This document shows positions 47,411 through 56,456 of a stretch of 64,000 nucleotides of DNA, in pieces (position 1 is the first letter of the stretch; the number at the start of each line of letters is the position of its first letter). The position numbers and the translations under genes are program-made. The notes beneath the pieces are model-generated. The model was not told where the DNA came from. It searched no databases and was given only the letters and a program-made list of their open reading frames with translations. Source of the DNA: Streptomyces chromofuscus (GTDB taxonomy: Bacteria; Actinomycetota; Actinomycetes; Streptomycetales; Streptomycetaceae); assembly GCF_015160875.1 (NCBI RefSeq), contig NZ_CP063374.1:1612001-1676000 (forward strand), written 5' to 3'.

Positions 47411-48070
47411 ATGACGGCTCACCCCCTCTTCGACATCGGCGACGGATCGCGCTGGTCACCGGCTCCAGCCGGGGCATCGGACTGGCGCCGGCCCGCGGGC
47501 TGCTTCGGGCCGGCTGCACAGTCGTCCTCAACGGCCGGGACGCGGACCCGGCTCGCCGAGGCCGCGTCCGGACTCACCGGCGACGTCCACACGGCGGTGT
47601 TCGACGTGACGGACGGCCCGTCGGTGGCCGCCGGGATCGCCGAGGTCGAGGAGCGGGTGGGCCCGCTCGACATCCTGGTCAACAACGCGGGCATGCAACT
47701 GCGCGCCCCACTGCTCGAGTTCACGGACGCGGACTGGCACCGCGTCCTGGACACCCATCTCACCAGCGCGTTCCTGGTCGGCCGGGAGGCGGCCCGGCGG
47801 ATGACGGAACGCGGCCACGGCAAGATCATCAACATCTGCTCGCCGCAGAGCGAGGTGGCCCGTCCCGGCATCGCGCCCTACGCCGCCACCAAGGGCGCCC
47901 TGAAGATGCTGACCAAGGGCATGTGCGCCGACTGGGGCCCGCACGGCGTGCAGGTCAACGGCCTCGGCCCCGGCTGCATCGAGACCGAACCGACCCGGCC
48001 CCTCGTCGAGGACCAGGAGTTCAGCGCCTGGGTACGGCGACGCACCCGGCCGGACGCTGGGGCCGCACGT
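47411..48070 (+). pseudogene. Frameshifted and truncated gluconate 5-dehydrogenase-like SDR
   Basis: Reads as a short-chain dehydrogenase (LVNNAGMQLRAPLLEF, catalytic YAATKGALKML) but with damage. One C is missing near 47442 and one extra C near 47550, so about 110 bases, including the TGSSRGIG cofactor motif, are out of frame. Another base is missing near 48045. Homology then stops at GRWGRT (about 48070), without the usual C-terminal ~40 residues. Paired single-base changes in C-runs could be sequencing errors, but the lost C-terminus could not. It would have linked 5-ketogluconate to gluconate. Confidence 0.75.
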
Positions 48071-48310
48071 CGGCGTCTGGGACGCCGAGCTGCCTGGCGC
48101 GTGCGCTGTCGCCACTCCGTGCAGGTGGCGATGGCGGTGGTGACGCCGCAGGGAGCAAGGGGTCGGACCCGGTCGGCGAGGCCCTGATGCGCCAGCCACC
48201 GCCGACAACTTCGAGGGTCTGCGTCGTGAACGCCTCTGCGGCCGGGGCGTCGAAGCCGACGACATGTCGTGGACCAGGAACCTCTTCAGGAGCAGACTGA
48301 GCGAGCGGTA
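48071..48310. other. Junction spacer at the left edge of the accessory block
   Basis: No supported gene. Open frames here have no recognisable domain. It separates the truncated dehydrogenase from the sugar-regulon regulator and probably carries the insertion or deletion junction. Confidence 0.5.
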
Positions 48311-48326
48311 AGGTCATACGTATGCC
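48311..48326. promoter_or_regulatory. Sugar-regulon operator at the regulator start
   Basis: AGGTCATACGTATGCC, 13 of 16 matches to the copy at 59416-59431 and containing the palindrome CATACGTATG, overlapping the regulator start codon. Autoregulation is likely. Confidence 0.7.
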
Positions 48327-49104
48327 AACCGAGTCGCAGCCCGCAACCCCTCTGTTCCCGCGACGTCTGCCTGCCGGCCGCTTGGGTGTTGCCGTCGTTG
48401 CCGAGCTCGTCGACCTCATCGTGACGGGCCAGCTGAAGGAAGGCCAGTTGCTGCCTCCGGAGGGTCCGCTGAGCGAACACTTCGGCGTGAGTCGCACGGT
48501 CCTGCGTGAATCGGTGAAGCGGCTCGAGGAGAAGGGCCTGGTAATCGTTTCCCAGGGTCGCGGCACTCAGGTGCGGGCGCCGGGCTACTGGAACATGCTC
48601 GACCCGGTGGTGCTGTCCGCGTTGATCGACAACGATGAGACGCTCGGCGTCCTCGACGAGCTGACGATCGTGCGGGCCAGCCTCGAGTCGGCGATGGCGG
48701 GCGCGGTTGCCGGATCTCGCAGCGCGGACGGGCTGAGGAGGCTGGAGAACGCGTTGACCACGATGCGGGAAAGTGCGTCCGAGACGGACTCCTTCCGGCA
48801 GGCGGATGTGGTGTTCCACTTCGCGCTCATGGAGATCTCCGGCAACCGGCTGGCGGAGAACATCGCCAAGCATCTGTACAAGCGGGCCGTGGAGTCCAGC
48901 CGCTACCAGGGCATCGACCCGCCTGACGCGTTCGAACTGACGCTGAAGGAACATGCGGCGATCGTCGATGCCATCTCACGGCAGGACGTCGCCGCCGCCC
49001 AGAAGGCGATGCATGATCACATCCACGTTTCGTGGGAGCGTCGTCGGCTGCCCGACCACGCGCCGCGGGCGCGCGGCCGGGCGCTCGGTCAGGGAAGCGA
49101 GTAG
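48322..49104 (+). CDS. FadR/FCD-type regulator of the sugar regulon
   Basis: 260 residues. Winged helix about 18-85 (GPLSEHFGVSRTVLRESVKRLEEKGLVIV), then the FCD ligand domain (LDELTIVRASLESAMAGAVAG ... FHFALMEISGNRLAENI). It lies at the head of the catabolic block and its own start overlaps one copy of the block-wide 16-bp operator, so it is the natural reader of those sites. The inducer would be the sugar or its acid. It ends inside the convergent lactonase gene (16-base overlap of 3' ends). No strong ribosome-binding site; AAGG lies ten bases upstream. Confidence 0.92.
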   Translation: MPTESQPATPLFPRRLPAGRLGVAVVAELVDLIVTGQLKEGQLLPPEGPLSEHFGVSRTVLRESVKRLEEKGLVIVSQGRGTQVRAPGYWNMLDPVVLSALIDNDETLGVLDELTIVRASLESAMAGAVAGSRSADGLRRLENALTTMRESASETDSFRQADVVFHFALMEISGNRLAENIAKHLYKRAVESSRYQGIDPPDAFELTLKEHAAIVDAISRQDVAAAQKAMHDHIHVSWERRRLPDHAPRARGRALGQGSE

Positions 49105-49925
49105 ACGTCGGCAGCGTTGCCGCCGAACACCCGTGCGCGTTCCGCGGTGGAAAGCCCGTCGAGCAGGGCTTCCACAGCGCGCTTCCAGGGTGCCGCTCCC
49201 CCGCCGAGCTCAGCCAACGGCCAGTCGGAGCCGTAGAGAAGACGCTCGGGGCCGAAGGACTCCAGGGCGAACGTCACCTGGGCGGCGAGATCGGCTGCAC
49301 GCCATGACCCGGGGGCGAGGCCCGATGTGAGTCCCGAGACCTTCGCAACGACGTTCGGTTGCCGCGCGAGTTCCCGCAGCCGCGACGCCCAGCTGCTCCC
49401 GTCCCGCCCGGGCTCGGGCGGACCGCCCAGGTGATCGAGCACGAAGCGGAGTCCGCTGTGGCGGGCGGCCAAGCGGGTTGCCTGAGGGAGCTGCCACTCG
49501 CGCACGACGAGGTCGAAGCAGAGGTCCTCACGCTCGAGCACGGTGAGGCCCGCGTTGATTTCCTCCCGCATCATCCACTGCGGGTCCGGGTCGATGTGGG
49601 CCAGATGCCGCACCCCGACGACGGGAACAGCAGCGTTCTTGCGGATCTGGTCGAGCTGAGGTCCGACCTCCGCCTCGAGGTCGACCCACGCGACGAGGCC
49701 GGCGATGGCTGGTGAGTCCAGCTTGGCGAGCCGGATGCTCTCTTCGAGGCTGTTGCTCGACTGCACGACCACGGCACGGTCGAGTCCGGTCGAGTCCAAC
49801 ATCTCGCTCAGATCAAACGGGCCGAAGTCGCGGGCGATCGGAGCCATGGTGTCAGCGTCGATCCAGTCCTGCGGGTCCACGGCTCGGTCCCACAGGTGCA
49901 CGTGGGCGTCGATACCGGCACTCAT
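49089..49925 (-). CDS. Amidohydrolase-superfamily lactonase (L-fuconolactonase-like)
   Basis: 278 residues, amidohydrolase_2 family. The metal-binding start IDAHVHLWD gives the HxH pair. VGVRHLAHID, VLDHLGGPPEPG (third His region) and LLYGSDWPLAELGG (catalytic Asp) follow. The family contains L-fucono- and L-rhamnono-lactonases that open the lactone made by sugar dehydrogenases. ATG start overlaps the mutarotase stop as ATGA. Last gene of the minus-strand catabolic operon. Confidence 0.88.
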   Translation of the reverse strand: MSAGIDAHVHLWDRAVDPQDWIDADTMAPIARDFGPFDLSEMLDSTGLDRAVVVQSSNSLEESIRLAKLDSPAIAGLVAWVDLEAEVGPQLDQIRKNAAVPVVGVRHLAHIDPDPQWMMREEINAGLTVLEREDLCFDLVVREWQLPQATRLAARHSGLRFVLDHLGGPPEPGRDGSSWASRLRELARQPNVVAKVSGLTSGLAPGSWRAADLAAQVTFALESFGPERLLYGSDWPLAELGGGAAPWKRAVEALLDGLSTAERARVFGGNAADVYSLP

Positions 49926-50260
49926 TCGAGGTGCCAGACTTCGTCGATGGGCTGCCACAGCGCCCGGGGAACCCGCTCCTGCGCAATCCTCACCTGACAC
50001 GGGTCGGTGTGCGTCCACCATTCCTGCGAAGCCGGGTCGTCAGCGATCCGTCGCATGTCCGCCTCATGGTCCTCCCCGACGTACTCGTAGTAGGCGAACA
50101 GGATGTCGCCGAATATGAAGATGCTGTAGTTGCGCACGTTGCATTCGGTGAGCTTTCGCTCGACGCTCGGCCACACGGCCCGGTGCAGCGCCAGGTACTC
50201 CTCGCGCTTCTCGGGCCGCACACCCACGACGAAGGCCCGACGCTCAGGTCGACGGGTCAC
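49922..50260 (-). CDS. L-rhamnose/L-fucose mutarotase (RhaM/FucU-like)
   Basis: 112 residues, dimeric alpha/beta barrel. Motifs: GVRPEKREEYLALHRAVWPSV with the active-site His, and YSIFIFGDILFAYYEYVG. It speeds interconversion of alpha and beta anomers of a 6-deoxy sugar so that the anomer-specific dehydrogenase is supplied. GTG start overlaps the upstream dehydratase stop (GTGA), and its own stop overlaps the lactonase start, so the three genes are tightly coupled. Confidence 0.9.
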   Translation of the reverse strand: MTRRPERRAFVVGVRPEKREEYLALHRAVWPSVERKLTECNVRNYSIFIFGDILFAYYEYVGEDHEADMRRIADDPASQEWWTHTDPCQVRIAQERVPRALWQPIDEVWHLE

Positions 50261-51438
50261 GAGGGCCGGCCTCCGGGGTGCAACGGGGCGTCCATCAGGT
50301 CCGGCTCGGCCACCAGCCGCAGGGCAGCGCGTTCGGGCCGAATGTGCGGTCCGGTGGCCGCGGGCCGGGGCTGCACAGCGCCGGCTGGTGACATCCGGGA
50401 CTCGTCGACCACAATCCCGATCCCTGGGCTATCGCCCAGGACGATGCCTCCGTCGTCGAACTGCTGGTCGACGTCGAGACCGACGGGAAAGAGAAGGTCC
50501 TGGACTTCGTAGGTCAGAAGGTTCGGCACGGCGGCGGCTGCGTGCGCCACCGGGTTCGCGTTGTACGCGACGGGACTCACCGGCAGATCGTGGGCGTGCG
50601 CGAGCGTCGCGACACGGAGGAAGTGGGTGATCCCCCACACGTTGCCGACCTGCACGATGTCGACCGCGTTGGCGTCCAACAGTGGGCGGTACTGCTCCAG
50701 CCCGGTCAGGTTCTCGCCGCTTGCGATCGCTGCGCGCACCTTCCCGCGCAGCGCGGCCATTCCGGCCGCATCCCATCGGCGTAGCGGTTCCTCCACCCAG
50801 GTGAGGTCCATGCGTTGCTCGATGGCCGCTACATACCGGGCCGCCTGGGCGTGGTTCCACGACTCGTTGGCGTCGAACATGAGCGCGGGTCGGCGGGAGT
50901 TGCGGCTGAGAATGTCGCGCATGATCTCCAGCCGAGGCAGGTCGCGGTCGAGGTCGCGGCCGCCTTTGAGCTTGCCGGCCTTGAACCCGCGGTCCGCGAA
51001 CCGACCGTAGAGATCGGCGAGTTCTTCATCGGTCAGGCCGTACTCGAGACCGGACGCATACCCGGGAACGAAGCGCGAGCGGGCCCCGAGGGTCCGCCAA
51101 AGCGGCTCGTCGGCGGCCTTGGCCTTGATGTCCCAGAGGGCCATGTCGACGGCCCCGATGGTGCCGAAGGTGGATCCTGAGTGACCGGCCTTGAACACCC
51201 AGGCGAGCATCCGGTCGTAGAGCGCCACGACCGACCGCGGGTCATCGCCCTCGATCGCGGGGAAGACACGCGCGATGTCGGCGTGGGACCCGAGACCGAC
51301 CCCCTCGATTCCGGTGTCGGTCTCGATGATGAGGACCGGGATCGGCGTCGCGTGGCCGGGCTGGACACCGTTGACGTCCCCGGTGATTCTGCCCCAGTCA
51401 TGGACGGTGCTCAGGCTGCGGTACCCAGTGATCTTCAT
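50257..51438 (-). CDS. Enolase-superfamily sugar-acid dehydratase
   Basis: 393 residues, mandelate racemase/muconate lactonising family. Lysines of the KxK motif are K156 and K158; metal ligands are D189 (FDANESW), E216 (WVEEPL) and E242 (SGENL). The region that usually carries the His-Asp dyad reads QVGNVWG (263-269) and PVAYNANPVAH (289-299), so the usual Asp and PHxW-type His are not at their normal places. By context it should dehydrate the sugar acid (for example L-fuconate) to a 2-keto-3-deoxy acid. ATG 51438 with AAGGAG eleven bases upstream. Coupled to the mutarotase gene. Confidence 0.88.
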   Translation of the reverse strand: MKITGYRSLSTVHDWGRITGDVNGVQPGHATPIPVLIIETDTGIEGVGLGSHADIARVFPAIEGDDPRSVVALYDRMLAWVFKAGHSGSTFGTIGAVDMALWDIKAKAADEPLWRTLGARSRFVPGYASGLEYGLTDEELADLYGRFADRGFKAGKLKGGRDLDRDLPRLEIMRDILSRNSRRPALMFDANESWNHAQAARYVAAIEQRMDLTWVEEPLRRWDAAGMAALRGKVRAAIASGENLTGLEQYRPLLDANAVDIVQVGNVWGITHFLRVATLAHAHDLPVSPVAYNANPVAHAAAAVPNLLTYEVQDLLFPVGLDVDQQFDDGGIVLGDSPGIGIVVDESRMSPAGAVQPRPAATGPHIRPERAALRLVAEPDLMDAPLHPGGRPS

Positions 51439-51469
51439 CGGCAGTGGTTCTCCTTGCATGCGCTAGCTG

Positions 51470-52378
51470 TCATTCCTTGGTTCCTCCAGCTGTCATGCCC
51501 GCGACCAGGAATCGCTGGGAGAACAGGAAGACGATCAGGACGGGCAGGATCGACACGATCGTCCCCAGCGCCAGGGTGGGCAGCTGAACGGAGTCGGATC
51601 CCGCGGAGCTGGGATTGAAAGCCGGGGTTGCGGCCAGAAGCGAGGTGAGCCCGACCTGGATCGGGTAGCCGTCGCTGGAGGGGAGCATCACGAACGGGAG
51701 GAAGAAGTTGTTCCAGTTCTGCACAAAGCTGAAGAACGCCACCAGCGCGACGATCGGGGCGGCCAGCGGAAGGGCGACTCGGGTGAAGACCTGGAACCCG
51801 TTGCAGCCGTCGATGCGCGCGGCGGCGAGGATGTCGCGGGGGATGCTGGTCGAGAAGTAGATGTAGGTGAGATAGACGCCGAACGGGAAGAACGACATGG
51901 GCAGGATCACCGACAGCGGGCTGCCGATCAGACCGACACTGTTCAGCTCGAGGAAGATGGGCAGCACCAATGCGGTGCTGGGGATCAGCATGACGACGAG
52001 TGTCAGCACGAGCAGCGCCTGCCGAAGCTTGAACTCCGTGAGCGCGAGTGCGTAGCCGGCGGGGATGCTCACGAGGAGCGTGATCACCAGAGCGCCGATC
52101 GCATACAGCGCGGAGTTCCCTATCCATGTCGTGACCGCACCGTCCTGGAAGTCGAACAGCTGATGCCAGTTGGCGACGAAGGCCGACCACGACCCGGGAG
52201 AGAACGGATGGGCGACCACGAGCGTTTTCGAGGACTTCGTGACCGCGAGGAGCAGCCAGACGATCGGGACGGCGAAGAACAGGACGAAGACGACGAGCAG
52301 GACGCCGATGATGGACCGCCCGCTCCAGCCGCTGAGGCTCGACCGACGGCGTTCGGCGGAGAGTGCTGCCATGGTCAT
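51470..52378 (-). CDS. ABC sugar importer permease (MalG-type)
   Basis: 302 residues, about six membrane segments. The EAA loop for ATPase contact is ILAAARIDGCNGFQVFTRVALPLAAP-like, near residues 185-210. The ATG at 52378 overlaps the stop of the first permease (ATGA). A second ATG two codons later has better spacing from GAAGGA and may be the true start. Binding protein, two permeases, then the dehydratase lie in one transcription direction. No ATPase gene is present; Streptomyces often use the shared ATPase MsiK. Confidence 0.93.
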   Translation of the reverse strand: MTMAALSAERRRSSLSGWSGRSIIGVLLVVFVLFFAVPIVWLLLAVTKSSKTLVVAHPFSPGSWSAFVANWHQLFDFQDGAVTTWIGNSALYAIGALVITLLVSIPAGYALALTEFKLRQALLVLTLVVMLIPSTALVLPIFLELNSVGLIGSPLSVILPMSFFPFGVYLTYIYFSTSIPRDILAAARIDGCNGFQVFTRVALPLAAPIVALVAFFSFVQNWNNFFLPFVMLPSSDGYPIQVGLTSLLAATPAFNPSSAGSDSVQLPTLALGTIVSILPVLIVFLFSQRFLVAGMTAGGTKE

Positions 52379-53328
52379 TCCTTCTCGAACAGGCCGCCGC
52401 GGGTCACGAACACCCAGGACAGCAGGAGTGCGACGACCAGCAGGATCAACGAGATCGCGGCCGCGCCGTTGAAGTCGTTCTGCTGGAACGCGTACTGGTA
52501 AGCCAGTTGGTTGAGCGAGTAGTCGTTGGGCACCACCGCGTTGCTGGCCTGGCTGAGCAGCTGTGGCTCGACGAACAGCTGGGTGCCGGCCGCGAGCGAC
52601 ATGACGCCCATGTACGCGACCCACTTGCGCAGCATCGGAAGCTGGATCCGCAACGCGATCTGGACGGCGTTCGCACCGTCGATGCGGGCGGCCTCGATCA
52701 CCTCGGTGCTGATGTTGTTGAGCGCGCCGTACATGATGATGATCCACCCACCGGCTCCGGTCCAGAACGCGATGATGGCGAAGATTGCCGGAAGGTTGCC
52801 CGGTTGAATCACCTGCACGAAGCTGTCGAACCCCATCGCGCTGAGCAGACCGCTGACCGGGCTCGCCGTCGGATCGAGGACGAAGAGCCACAACAGGATG
52901 CTGGAGGCGCCCGCGAGCGCGCCGGGCAAGTAGTAGACGAAGCGCAGGGTCGTGCTCACCCACCGGACGCCGATGGCGTGAACCATCAACGCCAGGCCGA
53001 CGACGAAGACGACCAACCCGAGGAGCCAGATGACGAGGTAGATGGTCACGTGGAACACAGCCGGCCAGAACCGGAAGTCGTCAATGACCTTGGTGAAGTT
53101 GTCGAACCCCGCGAATCCGCCATCGGCGTTCGTGAAGGCCAGTAGTACTGCGTAGAGCGAGGGAACGATCCCGAAGGCGATGGTGAGCAACGCGTAGGGC
53201 GAAACGAAGACATAGCCGATCGGACTGCGAGCGGAGGCGCGGCCGGCCGGCTTGCCGCCGCCCCGGCGTGACCGCCGACCCCTTGAGGCATCGACGGTCA
53301 GCTGGTCACTCGAAGGAGCGAGGGTCAT
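52375..53328 (-). CDS. ABC sugar importer permease (MalF-type)
   Basis: 317 residues. Basic N-terminus, first membrane segment IGYVFVSPYALLTIAFGIVPSL at about 36-58 and about five further segments. The EAA loop is NISTEVIEAARIDGANAVQI, near residues 207-226. One base separates its start from the binding-protein stop, and its stop overlaps the second permease start, so translation is coupled along the importer operon. Confidence 0.93.
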   Translation of the reverse strand: MTLAPSSDQLTVDASRGRRSRRGGGKPAGRASARSPIGYVFVSPYALLTIAFGIVPSLYAVLLAFTNADGGFAGFDNFTKVIDDFRFWPAVFHVTIYLVIWLLGLVVFVVGLALMVHAIGVRWVSTTLRFVYYLPGALAGASSILLWLFVLDPTASPVSGLLSAMGFDSFVQVIQPGNLPAIFAIIAFWTGAGGWIIIMYGALNNISTEVIEAARIDGANAVQIALRIQLPMLRKWVAYMGVMSLAAGTQLFVEPQLLSQASNAVVPNDYSLNQLAYQYAFQQNDFNGAAAISLILLVVALLLSWVFVTRGGLFEKE

Positions 53329-53329
53329 C

Positions 53330-54700
53330 TCAGTTCACCACGTATCCGTTGACCTTGGCTTGGTTCTCGATCGCCGTCCGCCACGTCGGGAGCAGGTCCA
53401 CGATCGACTTGCCTCCGGTGACCCCAGGGGTCATCGTCTTCGCCCAGATCGCCTCCTGGCTGAATGTGGGGTAACCCCAGCCGGCCCAGACCCGCGACGC
53501 CGCGGTCACCACCGGCTGCAGCGAGGTGGCGTAGTACTTGCTCGCCTCCTGCTTGGCGATCCACTTCTCTGCGGCGGGGGCGTACGCCGGGTAACCCGGC
53601 GCGGCGTCGACCTGATACTCGTCGGCTGTGGTGACGAACTGTACGAAATTCTCAGCAGCCTTCAGGTTCTTCGAATGGCTGGAGATGAACCAGGTTCCGC
53701 CGCCCACGTTCCCCGTCACAGCCTCGCTCTCACCCTTCCACGTCAACGGCGCGGCAACGCCGAGCTGCCCGGCCGGCACGTCGAGCGACTCAGGGTTGCG
53801 GAAGATCGCGCCGGCGTACCACGCCGGACCCGGCATCATCAGCACCTTGCCGGAGTACTTCTTCAAGAACTCGGGAGTGAACACGCTGACCACCGGCACG
53901 GTCCCGTTGCGGCGGAGGGCGTCGAGCATCGAGGCCGCCCGCTTGCACTCGGTCGAGTCGGTCTTGACGGTGACGGATTTGGGACCGGTCACGTCATTGG
54001 CCTGGCATTTGCTCGCCCACATGAACACCTCGGGCGTCCAGGCATCCCCAGCCGTCCCGATGATGTAGCCGGGGTGCTCCTTGGCGACCTTCTCGCCGAG
54101 CGCCTGGTACTCCTCCCACGTGGTCGGGAGGGCGTAGCCGAACTGCTCCAGCAGGGGCTTGTTGTACCAGAGCACGGCCTGGGCGAGGTCGTTGCGCAGG
54201 CAGTACACGCGGCCGTCCACCGTGCAGGGGTCGAGCGAGCCCTTGGTGAAATTGCTGAGCGTCTCCTTCGGGACCAGGCCCTTGTCCAACACAGCAGCGA
54301 ACGCCTGCTTGCCGCCGTTCTTCTGACTGGCCCATGCCGCGTCGTTGTTCTGGCTGGAGAAGACGACGTCAGGCCAGCCATTGCCGGCGCGGTCGAAGAG
54401 CTGCATCTTCGTTCGGAAGGAGTTGGACCCGTTGGCCGACCCGTCATAGGTGACGACCTTGATCTTGGTGTCGGGGTTCGCCTTCTGGAACGCCTGCGCG
54501 GCAGCCTGTCGGTCCGCGTCCACCCAGACGGTGATCGTCGAGGAGGCCTCCTGCTTGGCTTCGGGAAAGCCGTACTTCCCGTTCGCCGAGCTTCCTCCGC
54601 CGCCGCAACCAGCGAGGGCGAGGAGCGCCGTTGCTACGCCCATCACGGCGACGGTCGACGCCCTGCGGCGTGAACGCACCCCGGTGTGGATTCCGACCAT
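53330..54700 (-). CDS. ABC sugar-binding lipoprotein (family 1)
   Basis: 456 residues. Twin-arginine-like n-region (RSRRRAS), hydrophobic core and lipobox LLALAGC (about residue 32), followed by the extracellular sugar-binding fold (ITVWVDADRQAAAQAFQKAN; MPGPAWYAGAIF; GGGTWFIS). First gene of the importer and catabolic operon. ATG start with AGGAC upstream. A 16-bp operator lies at 54755-54770, 55 bases before the start. Confidence 0.95.
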   Translation of the reverse strand: MVGIHTGVRSRRRASTVAVMGVATALLALAGCGGGGSSANGKYGFPEAKQEASSTITVWVDADRQAAAQAFQKANPDTKIKVVTYDGSANGSNSFRTKMQLFDRAGNGWPDVVFSSQNNDAAWASQKNGGKQAFAAVLDKGLVPKETLSNFTKGSLDPCTVDGRVYCLRNDLAQAVLWYNKPLLEQFGYALPTTWEEYQALGEKVAKEHPGYIIGTAGDAWTPEVFMWASKCQANDVTGPKSVTVKTDSTECKRAASMLDALRRNGTVPVVSVFTPEFLKKYSGKVLMMPGPAWYAGAIFRNPESLDVPAGQLGVAAPLTWKGESEAVTGNVGGGTWFISSHSKNLKAAENFVQFVTTADEYQVDAAPGYPAYAPAAEKWIAKQEASKYYATSLQPVVTAASRVWAGWGYPTFSQEAIWAKTMTPGVTGGKSIVDLLPTWRTAIENQAKVNGYVVN

Positions 54701-54754
54701 GAGATGTCCTTTGTCCTGTCGACTTCGTTGACGACTCCGCGCCGAGGACTGTAG

Positions 54755-54770
54755 AGCATACGTATTATGT
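54755..54770. promoter_or_regulatory. Sugar-regulon operator before the importer operon
   Basis: AGCATACGTATTATGT, the exact reverse complement of the site at 58305-58320. It lies 55 bases before the binding-protein gene start. Confidence 0.8.
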
Positions 54771-56101
54771 TTGTCACGGGCTCGATACATCTCCCTTCGA
54801 GCAGCTGTTGTCGGTGCGGTCCTGAGGGTTCCGCAGCGAACGGCGGCCTCGTGGCTGCCGTCCGGCATCGCCCGGTGACAGTACGCGTCCGGCCGCTCAC
54901 CCCGGCCCTGTGACCGGCCGGCGCCCACCCGCCGCCTCGCTCGGTCACACACCGCGCGCGCGTGAACCGGCCCGGCGCCTTTCCGGTGAGCCGACTCGTC
55001 CTCAAGCATGTGCAGGCACTGGCCCGGCCCGCCGTCACACGCATCGAGCCCCGGTTCCTTCGGGCCCATCTGCGCGGCACCATCGAGCGGATGTCCCGGA
55101 TGGAGACACCGGTCGGGGCCATCGAATTCGCAGCCGCAGCGCGGGACGTACTCCGGCAGTCCGAGACCGCGGCGGAGCGCAGCGCCATGTCCGCTCGCCC
55201 GCAGACTCCCGTGCCGCAGCCCGTCTCCACCCGGCAGCCTCCACTGTTCGGCACCGGCACACAGGCGACTCCTGCCGCCACCGGGGCAAGCGCCGGCGAA
55301 CCCGGCGATCACCCGCAACCGGGAGGGCCGCCCTCTGAGCACCGGCCCGCGCCGGGGCCGAATACGGGCGTCCGGGCCGGCACCCACTCCCCGTCCGGCG
55401 GAGCACCCCCTGTTCGGGAACGGGTGGCTCCCACACACACGGCACCCAACTGCGGGAGGCACGCCACGAAGTGGACGCCACGCCTGCCGGTGCCGTGGCC
55501 ACAGCCTGGAGCGCGCTGCACGCTCTGTGCACCGGTGTGGTCACAGCCGTCGGTCTCCCCGCGCCCTCCCACCCGTCGGAGGTCGGCGCCCGGCTCACCT
55601 CGCTCGGGGCGTCCCCTTACATGGTGATGGTCATCGAGCGCCTGCATCGGCTGAGCGCCGACGCCCTGCGCGAGCCGGCCACCGTGACCGGAACGCGGCA
55701 CGGGACTATGTCGACGCCTGTCTTGCCGCTGCCCGGAATGCCGAACGGCTGAACCAGCGATGGCGATGGTGATCCGTCAGAGCGGGTGACGACGGCCGCG
55801 GCCAGACCGTCGCCGCTCGCTCGCGCTGATCCGACGCGCCGACGCACCCGCCCGGCCCCCTCTTCGCCGTACGCCGTCGACGAAGGGCGTGCCTCACGTG
55901 TCCAGCACGTCGACCATGCTCTGGGCCGCGGAGCTATCGATCGATCCGGGCTGCAGAACGAGCAGGACGGCCCCGTCCACTACTGCCCACGCGAGATCCT
56001 CGGCGGCCGCCGCCTCGCGGTACACCGGCGCCGGGTGGGCGTCGATGTCTTCACGGTCCGGAGGCCGCCGGCGCTTTCGAAACCGGTGGAACGGTGTCGA
56101 C

Positions 56102-56119
56102 GACGGCGTAATTCCCCAC
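56102..56119 (-). repeat. 18-bp repeat, inverted copy
   Basis: On the minus strand reads GTGGGGAATTACGCCGTC, identical to the copy at 56405-56422. Confidence 0.85.
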
Positions 56120-56371
56120 TCGAAACACCACAAAATGGGCCATGGGGACGACGGCGCGGGAACTGCCGCGACCATGGGGACGGTGGCCGCGCACCGAGAT
56201 CCCCACGGCGCCGGAGGTTCCCGGGCCGCCCGACAGCCAGACCGTCGTTTGCTGGTCAGGGCAGTCCAGGGTGGCCGCAAGGCCAGCGCGAAGCGCCGCC
56301 GCAGGCGCCCTTGACGGACCGGGCCAGCCGCACACTCAGCAGTCGGGCGGCCCGTGCCGGGCTCAGCCCAG

Positions 56372-56389
56372 GTGGGGAATTACGCCGAC
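56372..56389 (+). repeat. 18-bp repeat, copy 2
   Basis: GTGGGGAATTACGCCGAC, one base different from copy 3, 33 bases before it in direct orientation. Confidence 0.85.
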
Positions 56390-56404
56390 AGGATCATGCA
56401 GACC

Positions 56405-56422
56405 GTGGGGAATTACGCCGTC
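56405..56422 (+). repeat. 18-bp repeat, copy 3
   Basis: GTGGGGAATTACGCCGTC, 35 bases before the end of the SDR gene. Confidence 0.85.
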
Positions 56423-56456
56423 GCTGACAAACGGCACTCCTGTGGCGCGAGAGGCC

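Larger units (their letters stand above)
54771..56456. other. Gene-poor region with decayed sequence and short repeats
   Basis: About 1.7 kb without a convincing intact gene. A possible decayed frame at about 55440-55770 gives AWSALHALCTGVV and, after a one-base shift, AARDYVDACLAAARNAERLNQRW; I do not recognise the family. Three copies of an 18-bp repeat (GTGGGGAATTACGCCGTC type) lie at 56102, 56372 and 56405. It separates the importer operon from the dehydrogenase operon and may be a remnant of a mobile element. Confidence 0.5.

Noticed and set aside
48188..48300. Possible transposase fragment (frame giving MSWTRNLFRS)
   Set aside because: Too short and without a recognisable family signature.
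54910..55627. Several 140-250-codon frames in the gene-poor region
   Set aside because: They overlap each other in different frames, are rich in Pro/Arg/Ala with no motif, and show no Streptomyces GC3 periodicity by eye.
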